A stretch of DNA of 64,000 nt, taken from contig MPNW01000015.1 in the NCBI GenBank assembly GCA_011800805.1, forward strand, positions 532,704-596,703. The letters are read 5' to 3'. Both the position numbers and the translations under genes were made by a program. Shown here piece by piece: positions 52,223-63,998 of this stretch. Source of the stretch: Hirudo medicinalis (lineage: Eukaryota; Annelida; Clitellata; Hirudinida; Hirudinidae). The notes under the pieces were generated by a model. It was given only the letters and a program-made list of their open reading frames with translations. It had not been told where the DNA came from and did not search any database. The stretch's first letter is position 1. The number at the start of each line of letters is the position of its first letter.

Positions 52223-55200
52223 TCACTCTGTCTTTGCCTTTGGAGAAATTGAGGAAATGTCACTTATTATTAAAAATGAGATTAATTGAGAAGGTTGAAG
52301 CACCAACCTCTAAGTCTGCCTTTGTCCTTTTTTTAACTTTTTTCTCTCCTGATTCATAGGAACCCAATCCACTGGTGGAGTCATCCCCCCCAGTTTCAGG
52401 GACATCCTCTACAACACCAGTTTCACTTGATGCATCCTCCTCCTCTTCTTCCTCCTCATCATCGGGAGATGAGACATCTGTCTTCTTAGGATGCTCAGCT
52501 CTTGCTCCTGCCTAGTGACCATCGATTCAATGGTCAAAATCTACTATCATCAAGTCATGCTTAAGACACTCACTTTTGGTGACGAGAAGCAACAGTATGC
52601 AACTATAAGAACGATAGGCAAAACTACGACAACTACAATGACAGCCCACAGCCACGGCCTCTCCTGTGTTGCATCGAGGACCGATTGGACGACACTGCTC
52701 TGGAAACAACAAAAATGACATGTAATACAGAGCTGAATGAACATGAACGAGCTAGCCTTCTCATGGAGCAATACTACTAACAGTAGAGTCGTTGGATTCC
52801 TCTGTACGCTTTATGCCCCAGGTCTGAGCTGCCCAGTCATCTGCTATGCTCTGACTTGTGGTGATGATGAAGTTATCAAATACAATATCACTCGACATAG
52901 ACCACAATTCCAAGCCAATGGCAGCCTGCAAAGTGACATGAAATTGTTTTGTTCTCCCAGTCAATGACACAAAAATTTAGCATTATTGTTACTTACGATA
53001 GTTGTCATCTTGAATGGTTCTTTATCTTCAAAATAGTTTGGATTGGAGATCATCCTTGGAGACCATTTACCCTTATAATTAGAAAACAATACCCAATTAG
53101 TTAACTGAATGTTAAAGTAATCGATATCTCAATAGTAAATTTCTAAAGACTACTTTGTAATCTGGATTGTCAATCAGGGGAACCTCCCACTTTCCTTTGT
53201 ACTTAGGATTTTTCACCGATGGAATTTTCCATTGTCCACAACCGGGTGCATTTTCACATTTAGGATTGCCTGTGGTCACAAATCAAAAACGCAGTTTGGA
53301 ATGGACGTTATGAGAATTGTCAGTAGCATTAGGATCAATCAGCAAGCTTTTATTGCTGCTTTACTAAATTTCACAAGCAATGAGGATCACAAACTTATCA
53401 AAGGAGCTTCCCATTCTCCATCCATGTCTTCATCCCTACAGAACAAGGCTCATAGAAATAAAACTCCCTCAGTGAAATTTTAAAATTGATTAGCCTATAT
53501 GAATAAATGTATGAAATAGTGAGCTCTAATTTGCCACCAGCATGACACTCAACATATAACTAGTAAGTAAGTACCCACAGCAGCCACATTGTTAAAAATT
53601 GGAAGATATTAGGAAAGCTATACTCAACTTACCAATCTGATGGCTTTTCAGCAGAAGGATCAGGTATGAGTTCAGGTTCATCATCCAACCATCCCTCTGG
53701 CTTCACAGCACCAACATCATCCACAAACTCTGGTTCTGATTCATCCCTGGATGCATAAATTCAAGAATTCATTCAAACAATCCTATTTTGTGTTTGTAAT
53801 GTATTTTTAAAAACTCACCAGTCTTCAGGCTTTACAGCTTCAGGGTCCTTTATCCTGAACACATTAGCTTATCATTAATAGCTGGAATGCAACAAATATG
53901 AATTCAAAGACAAGACCTCTCTCTATCATCCCAATCATCAGGTTTCTTATCATCTGGATCAGTGATCTCCTTTGGAGGATTGACAGGTGGACTGCAATAA
54001 TGGCATTGATGATTCAGTAAATAAAATAATATGTTACATATAAAGTTTAAAAACAAAACAAAACCAATAAATTCACGTTAATCTGAAAAACTCACGTAAA
54101 GTCCTCGAGGAGATTGCCATATGAAATTCGAGACTGGTCCACGTATATTTGGTAAGTGTTGTCAGGCTTCACAACTGAAAAAATAACATACCTATTTAAA
54201 AATTTTTTCATTTATTTTACTTTAATGGACAAAAATACAAACTGAAATAATGAACATAGATACACAAATGTCCAAAAGATCTATTTGAATGGATTTAACC
54301 ACACTAGCAGATAACCTGTAACTAAAATACTTCACCTTAAACCATGAATAGAGATGAAAAAGCAAGGAATTGATGGAACACTGCATAACAAATTTCAATT
54401 TAGTTTTGTTCCTGGATAAAAATTGGGTTCTCCTAATCCATTGTGCCTAAAATAAGTATACAATAGCTGTTGCAACACAAAAACTTTGAATCGTGGTCAG
54501 GACAATGACATTTCGAAATGCACCTATTTTCGAGAACATTCTCGATTCACATTCAATGCTGAGTAGAGTGAGAACTGTCAAGTTTCTGCTATTGGTCAGA
54601 ATCTTCTAGAATCTTTTAGAACTTTCTGGGACTATCCCATAGCATCCACAGAAGTATAAAAGATCAGGTAATTGAAACCAACATTTCAGTTTATTGCTGA
54701 GTACGAGAACAATGAATACTTCAGAAATAGTAACTTCTTGATCTAGATGACATAAAGAGTTGCTTGCACCTAGCAGATACTAGGACAATTTATCGAGACA
54801 AGAGCGAAAAAGTGTGGCCCATCTATTCAAGGGTATGGGAATCATCTGTAACCCGAGTGAATGGCACCTATTCCCAGACAGTTCATCCAGAAGCCTCAAA
54901 GCCTTCTGCTTCATAATGGGAACAAGTACCCATCTCTTCCTGTGCCATGAAGTATGGTGACTGGCTGGGAGGTTATTAGAGACTTCAAGATGGTGTCATT
55001 CCTGATGGATCTCTAAGGCGATTTCCCAAATTTTCCTTGCATTTGGGACAACTGGAACTGGCCACAATGGACCAAGTTCTCCATAGGGAAGAACCATATC
55101 AAGAGTAAGCTACCAATAGACACTCAGAAGATGCTGATGCCACCACATCATGCACATCAAGTTCATGGCTCTACACAAATAGTCAGCAGCTTTCAAGTAC

Positions 55201-58200
55201 CTCCATGATCTCTTTCCACGGCTGTTGGAAGCAGAGGAAAAAGTTGGTATCTTCACTGGACCGCAAATAAAGATTATATAGTGTGACAAATTCGACAAGA
55301 AGCTGAAAAACTGAATAAATAACATTCCTATTTTAAAAAAAGGATGGAGAAACAGGCTTGGAAAAGTTTTGTTGCAATTGTTCATGACTTTCATGTTTCT
55401 GGACAATCACAAAGCTGAAAACTGTGATCAGCTAGTTCAGACTCACAAAGAACAATGCCATAACTGGATGCAGAATGTCCCTAAAAATTCACATTTTGCT
55501 CATCTTGACATCTTCAGGGAGAACATGGGAGCTTACTCAGAGGAGCAAGGTGAGCACTTTTGCCAGGACATACTGGACTTCAATCATCATTATCAAGGAC
55601 CATATAATGAAAACATGATGGGGGCTTCCTTGAGAAAGCCATTTGATGTGTAATTGCAAATCTAGAAACCATTCACTATTGAAACCTTTTGAGTGGTTTT
55701 GATTTAGTGTATTTGTTGTGCAAGTGTATAATTTCTTTCTGTGTAAATAGAAAAATTTGACTGTTGGGTCAGATCAAATGAACTCAATAAACCCTTCCCA
55801 CAAAAGCATCTCAAACAAATTTTCTTTTTTAATACCATGGACAGTGGTCTACATAATGAAGAAATAAAAAATATTTGTCCAGTCTCTCAGAGTTGTCAAT
55901 GACCTAGCCAATTGTGGGTTGCATTGATCCAAGAATTTGGCTCAAGTTTGGCACATAATGCTGATGATGTACTTGCTTCAAGTTGCCAGGACAGAAATAA
56001 ATTTTCAGCACCAACTAAACACCAATCCTCAGTAGTTGATGCCAAACTGCTGCCAATGTTCCAAGACAAACTACTTGAACATTAACTCCACAAACATTCT
56101 CTAAAAGCTGTTTTCCATCAGTTATATGAAATGTACTATAATGAACCATTAAATATGAGTTTCTTGCTGATAGCTCATAAACATTTCAAATGAAAACAAT
56201 CATCTAATTTATCAAGTCTGTTGTGGGTGCACTGAACTATCTATGCTAATGTAGGAGCTAGGAGCAGCAACTTCCCTTTTGTTCGTTCTAGCCCTAGTTG
56301 TGTGTTAGGTAGTGTGGATTCATTGGCGAATAAAGTAGTTGTCTGTAGCGTCTTGGTGTAATCGACTAACTGCGAGTTACAACAAAGTCCATAGCATATT
56401 TTGCTGTTTTTATAGTTGTAGTTGCACCAAAAATTAAACCTAACTTTGTTGGAGTTGAGTATGTCCTAAATAATGTTATTTTTAGCTATAATTTTTATCA
56501 TGGTTTCTATATCACTAGCATCATGTGATGAAGGGTTGGAGAACATTGTTATTAATCTTCCATTTTTTAGAAACACTCCAACATACAATATGTAGAGAAG
56601 GGCAAAATGGACAATTAGATACACAGCAGGAAATGCATGATCTAAAATACATATTCAAATAATTTTCCTGATCCTATTCAATATTAATTTGCCAACATCA
56701 ATGCTATTATTTACACCAAGTCAATGGGCATAAATGTGATTGACAACCAAATAATACTGAGAAAAAAAATTAACATATAACAAACTAAGTTAATCATTCA
56801 TGATATCACACATTAACAGAAACCTAACCCAGGGTGTATAAGTGAGTCTTCTTATCAGAAAAGTAGGCATCCAAACTTACAGTTGGCTTTTTGGCATGTT
56901 TTTCCTAAAAGAATAAAAACAATAGACCTATCAGACATCATTACAAATAGCCAGATATTTGATATATCAGAAGTTTCAAATTTCATAAATGAATGCTAAT
57001 TTATGAGTAAAGGAGATGGCTCAATAAAGCAATTGAACAGATAGATAATATATCACACAAACAGAAATGGAACCTCATAATTCACATAACTTATAATTGA
57101 GAATTAATTCTCTTACCTCAAGCTCTCCTGTAATGGGATTTTTGTGTCTGAAGATGAAATGCAGCTGGAAGAAAATGAAATGTTTTTATTATATCCATTC
57201 GCAAGCATATAAAAGTGTCTAATGATAACCTTGTGATCATTTCCACACTTGTCTGGTCCAAACATAATAGTATATGGAGTTTTATCATTGAATTGATCCT
57301 AGAATTATAGAAATTAATTTAACTGATAACATTCCATAAGTTATTGAATAAAACTCAAAATAATAAACATCACAAACCAAATCAAGCTCATTAGATTTTG
57401 TCAGTAATTTGACATAAGCACCTCCACACTCTTGTCCTTCTTGAAACTTAACTTCGTATCTGCATTATTTACAATCACCATTTAATCAACTCCCTCAATG
57501 ACAGTATTTATCCAATTATTAACTCACTGAACAACAAGAGGCTGATCTACAAACTCAAATGGTTTCTTTAAATATGATGATATTGCATGATGTTTTGCCT
57601 TGGACTAAAAATCAGACATAAAGGATAGTAAATGTGTTAGGGCAACAATTTATACATAGGAGGTACTCAATCTAACATCTACCTTAAGAACAAGACCAAG
57701 ATCACTCTTTAAACTTGATGTTGCAGGTTCTTCAACTTCCCAAATACCTACAGATCACATGCATAATGACTGTATTATCTGATGTTTGATTTTCAATTTG
57801 CAAAACATTCCTACCATCATATTTTGCAATAGAAATTTCCAAACCATCTTTCTTTGAACTAGATACAACCCACCTTAACATAAAAAAAACAAATATTCAG
57901 CATTTTTTCAAAAGCATGTGTTCTTGTATTCCAATTATGAGACAAAATTTTGCAATTATGACACAATCTACCCATTAATTTCATAATGTCAGATAACATT
58001 ATGTACAGAATAGTAAAACAATCCACATAAAAATATAACCCACTTTTTTCTAAAGTCAGAAAGAGATTCAAAATATTCAGAAAAGTGGACTGATTCTTTG
58101 AGTGTTGGAGGACTGTATACCAGCTATGAATTTGAAAAGCAAAGCACAAAAGCTAGTACATATCAAACTTAAAAATACTTAAACTACTAACAGCATTTCA

Positions 58201-58412
58201 ATATATAATGCATGTAAAACCTAAAATCCCTTTCAACAAGAATGATTTACATCACATACTTTTTCCTTTGGAGGGGTAGATGCATCAGATTTAACCTCAT
58301 CTTCAAACTCTTCATCTCCATTAAGACTATCATCAAAATCATCCTCATCATTGGTAGCCCTACCAAGACAGATGAGCAAGGCTATCAGCAATGGATACAA
58401 GTAAAACCTCAT
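52223..58412 (-). CDS. CANX: Calnexin, ER lectin chaperone
   Basis: Twenty exons in phase give 577 aa (human 592): 58412-58260, 58123-58044, 57873-57815, 57747-57683, 57604-57528, 57459-57378, 57298-57230, 57164-57117, 56904-56829, 54174-54096, 53991-53917, 53854-53819, 53746-53633, 53435-53395, 53269-53154, 53071-52997, 52925-52782, 52699-52574, 52511-52308, 52237-52223. Signal peptide [20 protein letters not shown] is followed by an acidic stretch. The lectin domain includes [12 protein letters not shown] and [13 protein letters not shown]. The P-domain arm has four type-1 motifs (for example [19 protein letters not shown]) and type-2 motifs (GQWKIP, GKWEVP, GKWSPR). The membrane segment is about [20 protein letters not shown] with a following Cys pair, and the cytosolic tail is Glu-rich. 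Role: binds monoglucosylated N-glycans and retains folding glycoproteins with calcium. The last exon encodes only AKTE; reading through the exon 19 donor would add a different 16-residue tail. Intron 9 is 2.65 kb and contains a TE remnant. Confidence 0.96.
54880..55653 (+). mobile_element. Remnant of a TE-derived protein in the calnexin intron
   Basis: 55,369-55,653 reads [17 protein letters not shown], then [20 protein letters not shown], then [15 protein letters not shown]. From memory this matches a widespread uncharacterised invertebrate protein with LG-x-NMS-K-HFLHSHLD-FPENLG and SDEQGERFHQDI motifs. Upstream the frame is broken but still gives [19 protein letters not shown] and FTGPQIKI, in the expected order. 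Dispersed distribution suggests a transposon origin; I cannot name the superfamily. It is antisense to calnexin. Confidence 0.62.
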
Positions 58413-59235
58413 CTTACAATAAATCTGAAAAAGATATAAAAATTGGTTATGAGGAACAGATATCAAATGATTAAGTGATGTCTGCAGTCAAAGTGGTTAA
58501 TATCAATGGATGGTACTAAATTTAAGCAGATTAATAATCGTAATTTTGTACATACATCAATTAACTTTAAAAATCAAAGAATTAACTCCAAAGCTGGAAA
58601 TAATAAATATTAAAGCCTTTTAACATTAAAATCAAACCCATGTCAACCATATCCGAAAACCAATCAGACTTTAGATGTAGTTTTAGAAATACTTTTATGA
58701 TTAAGCAGTATCTAGAAGAAAAGTTCAGAGATGAACCTCACCAACAATACACAGTTCCTAATGCAAAATTGACGCTATAAATAGCAGACAGTCTACAATA
58801 CGATTCAAATTTATCTAAAAAAACCACTGCAAACATGAAACCAAGGCATGGCTGTACCTTTACAACAGAAATGCTGTCACACCGCAACCTCAACGGACGT
58901 GCTCGCTCACAATTGGTCAACGAAGCCTTTGGAAAAGTGAAGTCTTTCTAATCAAAAAGATCCACAATGTAATCATTAATTGTCATCGTTAAATTTAACT
59001 AATAAATAACGCAACTTTGTTTTTTAATTACTTGATTTTTTAAATAAAAAATAATATTAATATATGTAATTGATTTACTTATGCATTGAATTAAATAATA
59101 ATCTTAAATAATTTTTAAATAATAATCTTTTAAATTTTGAAAATAATGTTACTATTTGAAACAGAATTTGCTTGATATAATTATGAAGGTTTCACAAAGC
59201 AGCTTCGAATTATAGCTGACAGTAAACGCGGATTT
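58413..59235. other. Calnexin 5' UTR intron and promoter
   Basis: On the minus strand a donor-like site (AAAG|GTACAG near 58,857) downstream of a GC-richer segment suggests a non-coding first exon at about 58,858-58,890, spliced to the signal-peptide exon. The ER-stress-element-like motif lies just upstream. No other gene is seen. Confidence 0.45.
58898..58916 (-). promoter_or_regulatory. ERSE-like motif upstream of calnexin
   Basis: On the minus strand the sequence is CCAAT, nine bases, then GCACG. The ER stress response element is CCAAT-N9-CCACG, so spacing is exact with one mismatch in the ATF6/XBP1 half. It lies close to the inferred start of calnexin transcription, a known unfolded-protein-response target in other animals. 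Function is inferred. Confidence 0.45.
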
Positions 59236-59561
59236 TTAAAGGGGTGTCCCCAGCATTAGACAAATAAAGCAAATAACTGTTGAAAGAAATAAAGCCCATA
59301 CTAATAAAACTCTCCGAAATGTGTGCGAATCCAAGAATTTAGTATTAATAAGATTTTCAATAAGTGGACCAATAACAATCGCGAACGAACGTAGTACTCT
59401 TCGGATTAAAAGAAACACTAGACGAGCTGAGGAACAGACATGACTTGAAGAGGGCCTGGTAATGTGATTCTCTTTGATATGTGGATCACATATGGTGTAA
59501 GTCAATCGATACGCTATATCAAATGCCAAATTAAATTCTAAATCTTCCAGCCCCTCTGGCT
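59236..59561 (-). CDS. Unidentified small membrane-protein-like ORF
   Basis: An open frame of about 107 codons without its own ATG: GLEDLEFNLAFDIAYRLTYT, then CDPHIKENHITRPSS, and two hydrophobic parts (AIVIGPLIENLI; FRRVLLVWALFLSTVICFIC). A short ATG frame (MKINIGELSEILK) lies just upstream at 59,619-59,580 but is out of frame unless a very short intron or a sequence error is assumed. It is divergent from the next entry. I do not recognise it. Confidence 0.3.
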
Positions 59562-59616
59562 TGTTAATAATCCGTTAACCTTCAAAATTTCGGAAAGCTC
59601 TCCAATATTTATTTTC

Positions 59617-59863
59617 ATGGAACTACAATCAAATCAGTTAAAAATTTACGAACAAACTTTCTGCGCTTTTCTTTCGGAAAAGATTTTTGTAACAGTTTCA
59701 AAATTCAGTCCATCGGCAAGTCCTCTAAAGAGGAAGAGGACTGTAAGTAGATAATAGTTTTTTATTAACTTAAGTTTGGACAATTGAATTTTTTCGATTA
59801 AAGTTGCCTAGCCATTTATTTCATTGGCAATTAGTTGCAGAGAATAAAAATTGCTACACATGA
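59617..59863 (+). CDS. Unidentified 61-aa two-exon ORF
   Basis: Exon 1 (59617-59742) starts with ATG and encodes MELQSNQLKIYEQTF, then FSPSASPLKRKRT, ending before a good GTAAGT donor. Exon 2 (59804-59863) after TTTTTTCGATTAAAG continues in phase to a stop. It may instead be the first exon of a longer transcript. A short basic KRKR cluster is the only motif. Confidence 0.3.
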
Positions 59864-60420
59864 ACTGAAACGTTTTGCATGAATATTGATGGAGGAGCTC
59901 TAATTTATTCAAAGGATTTTGTTTATGTCAATCTATTAAGCATAGGCTTATGATGAGGCACTTCTCATAAGAATGGACCTCTTGAAGCTGATGTCAATGG
60001 GCATGTTGATCACTTCAAAATTGTCTTTAAGCAAAAATGCTGAAGCCAAGGAACATAACTTATTGGGGATAATTTAAATATTTAATAAAACAATTTTTTT
60101 TAAGTATTTGCTTGCTGCAATAACTGGCCAAAAGAATGAGTCAAACCTCTAGTATAAGCTATCAACTCTTAAGAAACTTTTGAAAGTAACCTCAAAAATA
60201 ATTTCAAGATAAAACAAAATGTGGACCTGCCAAAATATCACATCTCAACAATCCAATATTAGTCAACCCAGTGAAATGATATCTAGTTACACACCAACAT
60301 ACCCAACCTGAATACTTGATTGGAAATTGGTAAAATACATTCAAGTAACATGATGCTGTGCTGAACAATTACTCTGATGACAAATACAAATAGCTTTATA
60401 GACTGAAGGAAGTCTGAGTT
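59864..60420. other. Shroom-like 3' flank
   Basis: Non-coding; includes the presumed 3' UTR of the Shroom-like gene. AATAAA-like strings are common in this AT-rich stretch and I do not assign one. Confidence 0.4.
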
Positions 60421-62300
60421 TTAGCTGTTATTTGATGAAAGTTCTAGATCTTCAAGCAGTTTCAAAATGTTTGCCATCCTTGTCAATTTGAATGATACGC
60501 ATTCTCTTCTCAAACTCAGACATAGTTTAGAGGTCAGGATTTGCAAGCATTCTTTAAAATATTCCCTGGGAAGGAAAGATTCAAGTTTGACTAAAAGCCT
60601 TTGACAATTCAAATCCAAATTTTTCTTGATTTCTTTGGCATCATTTAGCTTGTTATCAATAGAGATTTGCTTGCTGGAAGGCATCTGCATTTCAAAAAAA
60701 TCTTATGAAATAATCCGTCATATTTTGGTAGATTAGCGAAATAATTCTGACTTTATTGGTTTCGCAGGGTTGCAACATTCGGTTCAGTAAAAACAACAAA
60801 TTTATGGAATTGTCAGCATCTTTGAGCAAAGACTCAAACTTAGATTTAAGTTTGAAATTGGTGTCAAACACTTTCAGAAGGATCTGTAGTTGAATGACTA
60901 AATTGCACTTGCAATAATAAAACAACAAATTCTTCAAAATTAAACCTCTTGTTCTGTTTTGGCTGCAGAATCCAACTCATTATTGATGGTGTTTAGTAAA
61001 GAAGTTAAACTTATTTCAAGCTGTCGACCAATGGAATCCAGTTGCTCCTTTGTAACCTGATAAAATTTGAAATTCATGCCTTAAAAGCAAAATTTCTAAT
61101 TCTAATTACATTATTTTGTCTTTAAAAAGACTTGATAAGTCTGCATAATGCAGGCATTTTGACCCCAATGTCACTAATATCCTGTTATTCTGCTAAGCAT
61201 GTCGCTATGAAGTAAAAATAGATTGAAATAAATAAAAAAACCAGCTGTAAAAAAGGATATTTTTCACTAACAATTTTAACGTGCTTCCTAGAAATGGCTG
61301 AATGTGGCACTGAGTATCCAACACTTTTGAAGGTTAAAACATCCACAATTGAATTAAAGTTGCAACAAAGATGGAAGGATGTTTTAGAACTCTCTCCAAT
61401 CAGTTTCTGAAACTCTTCACTGAATATGTTGGCAGCAAAAGTTTCCTCAACATCACTCGACAGCGATGAAATAATGTTGTCCCAATCAGAACAACACAAT
61501 CTAAAACAGTAGAGGACACCATCATAGCCTGGAATTTTATGAAGTGAAACACTCTTTGAATCTCCAACAAAGTTAGTGGTGTCTTTTGAATTAAGTTTTT
61601 CAGTATTAAGTGTTGATTCATCATTGACATGGCCATTGTCTTCCTTAAGCAATTCACTAGATTTGTTAACCAGACTCTCGCTAATACTCAATTTAGATGG
61701 GAAACTAACTTCCCGTGTTTTTGCAAGATGTTCATCAGTATTGCTCCTTGTTGCTCCATACTGCATGTTGCTTAAATTGAAGCAGAGACCTGAATGCTCT
61801 CTGGTTGAAGTTAGGTCTGAATTGCTTTTGTAGCGTCTGTTATTCTTTACTAGATTGCACTGCCTTGGGGCAGGGACAGGATAAAATCTTTTTGAAGTCT
61901 CATCTTTACCTTGACTTAAAACATCAGTAGAGTTGTATCTTGTAAGTTGCACCGTTTTCTTAACATTTCTTTCTAAACTTTTATTTTCACTTGGAAATGT
62001 TATTTTGACTTCTTGTGAGAGTTCCATGGACTTACTAAGATCACATTTGACTTCAGCTAGGGATCGTCCACCATGAGGTATGTCACGATTCGGAATGTAC
62101 TCTCGTTGCATATGTTTTTTGAGCGATTCTTTTATAGCTGACACTCTGCGAAATTCTGACAAAAAACATTTTTGGTCGTTCTTTTGGGGTGATTTTTTTT
62201 CAATTCCACTTTTGTTTTGAACGCTCTTTTCACCTTTTACATTTTCAAATTCGTTGACGAATTGTTTAACGTTCTTAACAACGGCTTCGTCGGTTTCCAT
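60421..62300 (-). CDS. SHROOM: Shroom-like protein with C-terminal ASD2 domain
   Basis: Four exons, all phase 0: 62300-61272, 61056-60946, 60883-60752 and 60684-60421, giving 511 aa. The last three exons form a helical region of about 168 aa that resembles the Shroom ASD2 domain: EQLDSIGRQLEISLTSLLN, LLFLLNRMLQ, and DAKEIKKNLDLN followed by LLVKLESFLPREYFKECLQ. Vertebrate Shroom3 has DAKELKENLDRR and LANYLSEESLADYEHFV at the same place, as I remember it. The first exon (343 aa) is polar and Ser/Lys-rich, with PVPAPRQ, and shows neither a PDZ domain nor a clear ASD1. Family role: ASD2 binds and activates Rho kinase for apical constriction. The start at 62300 has an upstream stop-rich region, but an alternative 5' exon with PDZ cannot be excluded. 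Confidence 0.72.
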
Positions 62301-62874
62301 TATTTGCTAATGACTAATCCAACTGCAGAATTCAAATTATTAACAATATGTTGAATACCTAGGACGCACTTTCTTGAACCAAAATATGACTAAAAATTAA
62401 AAATAAAGTTGCAACCAAAAGTAAATACAGCCATAAAGTTAGGTAACTACCTTCAATGGTAATAAATGTGCCTTTAATATATATATATTTGAAATTTATA
62501 CAATTTTGTTGTAAATATTAAAAAAATATTTTGTTTAAATAGTAAATCAGAAAGTTGTTAATAACTAAAGGCTTTGAATACTGATTTCACAAAGTGATAT
62601 TTTTACCTGGATTTAAACCTGTATTTAAAATGTTGATAATATAAATAAGCGACATATACCGCGTAAAGATGTAAAGTTGGAAATGATTCCTCAAGCATCT
62701 TAAAACTACTGACAATTTTTTTGATGTTTATGAATTTAGAAGGCCCACACAAGTAATTTATGAAATAACATAACTTTATAAAGTTTAGGAAAACTAATTT
62801 AAACATATTTGTTTGAAAAGATGTTATAAGTCTTTCTACTTCCTTAGAAACCAAGTGATTAATGTTATCTAGTG
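62301..62874. other. Divergent promoter region (Shroom-like / BART)
   Basis: 574 bp between two divergent start codons; it likely holds both promoters. The minus-strand frame 62,603-62,854 has no motif and lies in this interval, so I treat it as chance. Confidence 0.4.
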
Positions 62875-63603
62875 ATGGCGGGTGCGAAATCTGGGAGGGT
62901 TTCTGATGAATTGCTTACATACATAAGCGAACCTTTATTTCTAATTCCCGTTAACTCGTTTATGGATGAACATTGCTTAAGTATGACTTATTCCTTGTCT
63001 TAATCAATTACATTTTCATTGATCGTGGAATTATAAAACTATTGTAAAGTTGAGCATTATACGTGGTTAAACATATATTAGCACTAGTGACAATTGTAAG
63101 TGACACAATCTTCATATGCATAATATGTTTATATTTTGCAGTTTTTGATGTTGATTCGCAGACTGTTGACGAACACAAAGCAATCCATAGCTCTTACAAG
63201 AGCCTGGTAATATCTGTTCATTGAACGAAGTAATCGATGCATAAGAGTTTAAATGTTGCTAGATTCATGGATTGTATTTTCATAATGATCTAAATTAGGG
63301 ATAAGAATTTAATTTTCCACTAACAAACACTCAGATTGAGGACAATTATATTTACATCTAAAAGAGTATCCAAGTACTATTATTTTTCTTACTATCGTAA
63401 AAAATACCCATAAACCTCAAAAATGAGATAACTTAAGTGAATGGGTTGAATTTTAGATTGATGCCTTGTTAATTGCTTTTGGAGAGGAATATCATGTGTC
63501 AAATGAAGAAATTCTGCAAGGGATAAAGGAACTTGATAAGATTTGTGACATTCACATCATGTTTGAAGCAAGTCACCTTCTATTTCAAATTATAGATACG
63601 TGA
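62875..63603 (+). CDS. CFAP36: BART-domain protein, CFAP36-like
   Basis: Three exons in phase: 62875-62980, 63142-63206 and 63457-63603, giving 105 aa. The order of motifs matches the BART domain at the N-terminus of CFAP36/CCDC104: ELLTYISEPLFLIPVNSFMD, then EHCLIFDVDSQTVDEHKAIH, then SSYKSLIDALLIAFGEEYHV. BART domains bind ARL2/ARL3 GTPases; CFAP36 is a ciliary protein of about 340 aa. Here the frame closes soon after the domain, and an AATAAA follows at about 63,618, so this may be a complete BART-only protein. Alternatively exon 3 ends at a GT near 63,574 and more exons lie beyond the window. Confidence 0.7.
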
Positions 63604-63775
63604 CAATTATATTGTAATAAATAATTAACAATAAACAAAAATATCATTATTATTGAATAATGGAATAAATAAATTATAAAAGTAACATTTCCATTCTGAT
63701 AATAGCAATGAATATATTCGCAAATGAGAATTTTTTCAAATCTTCATTAAATGCAAGTTTGCTTGTCCATTATTT
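63604..63775. other. 3' flank of BART gene
   Basis: AT-rich, with an AATAAA at about 63,618-63,623 suitable for polyadenylation. Nothing else is seen. Confidence 0.4.
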
Positions 63776-63998
63776 CAGGGGTGCAGCCAGAACTTTTTCG
63801 TGGAGGGGTGGGGGTGATTTTTGATTTATCTCTTCAGAGATTATTTTTCTAATGTTATGCCAATAATATTTGTTAAATGTCAAAATTAAATGACAATTAA
63901 ACCTAGTTAATAAAATATATTTATCCCTTAATTTTTCTATTTGATAATGTTTAAGGGTTAGAACCACCAACACTCCCCCACCCTTAGGTGCATCCCTG
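63776..63998. mobile_element. MITE-like repeat at window end
   Basis: It begins CAGGGGTGCAGCCAG and ends GGTGCATCCCTG; CAGGGGTGCA pairs with TGCATCCCTG with one mismatch. It also has G-rich (GGGGTGGGGGTG) and C-rich (CCCCCACCC) parts just inside the ends. hAT-like by its CAGGG ends. Only 2 bp remain after it, so the target duplication cannot be checked. Confidence 0.55.
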
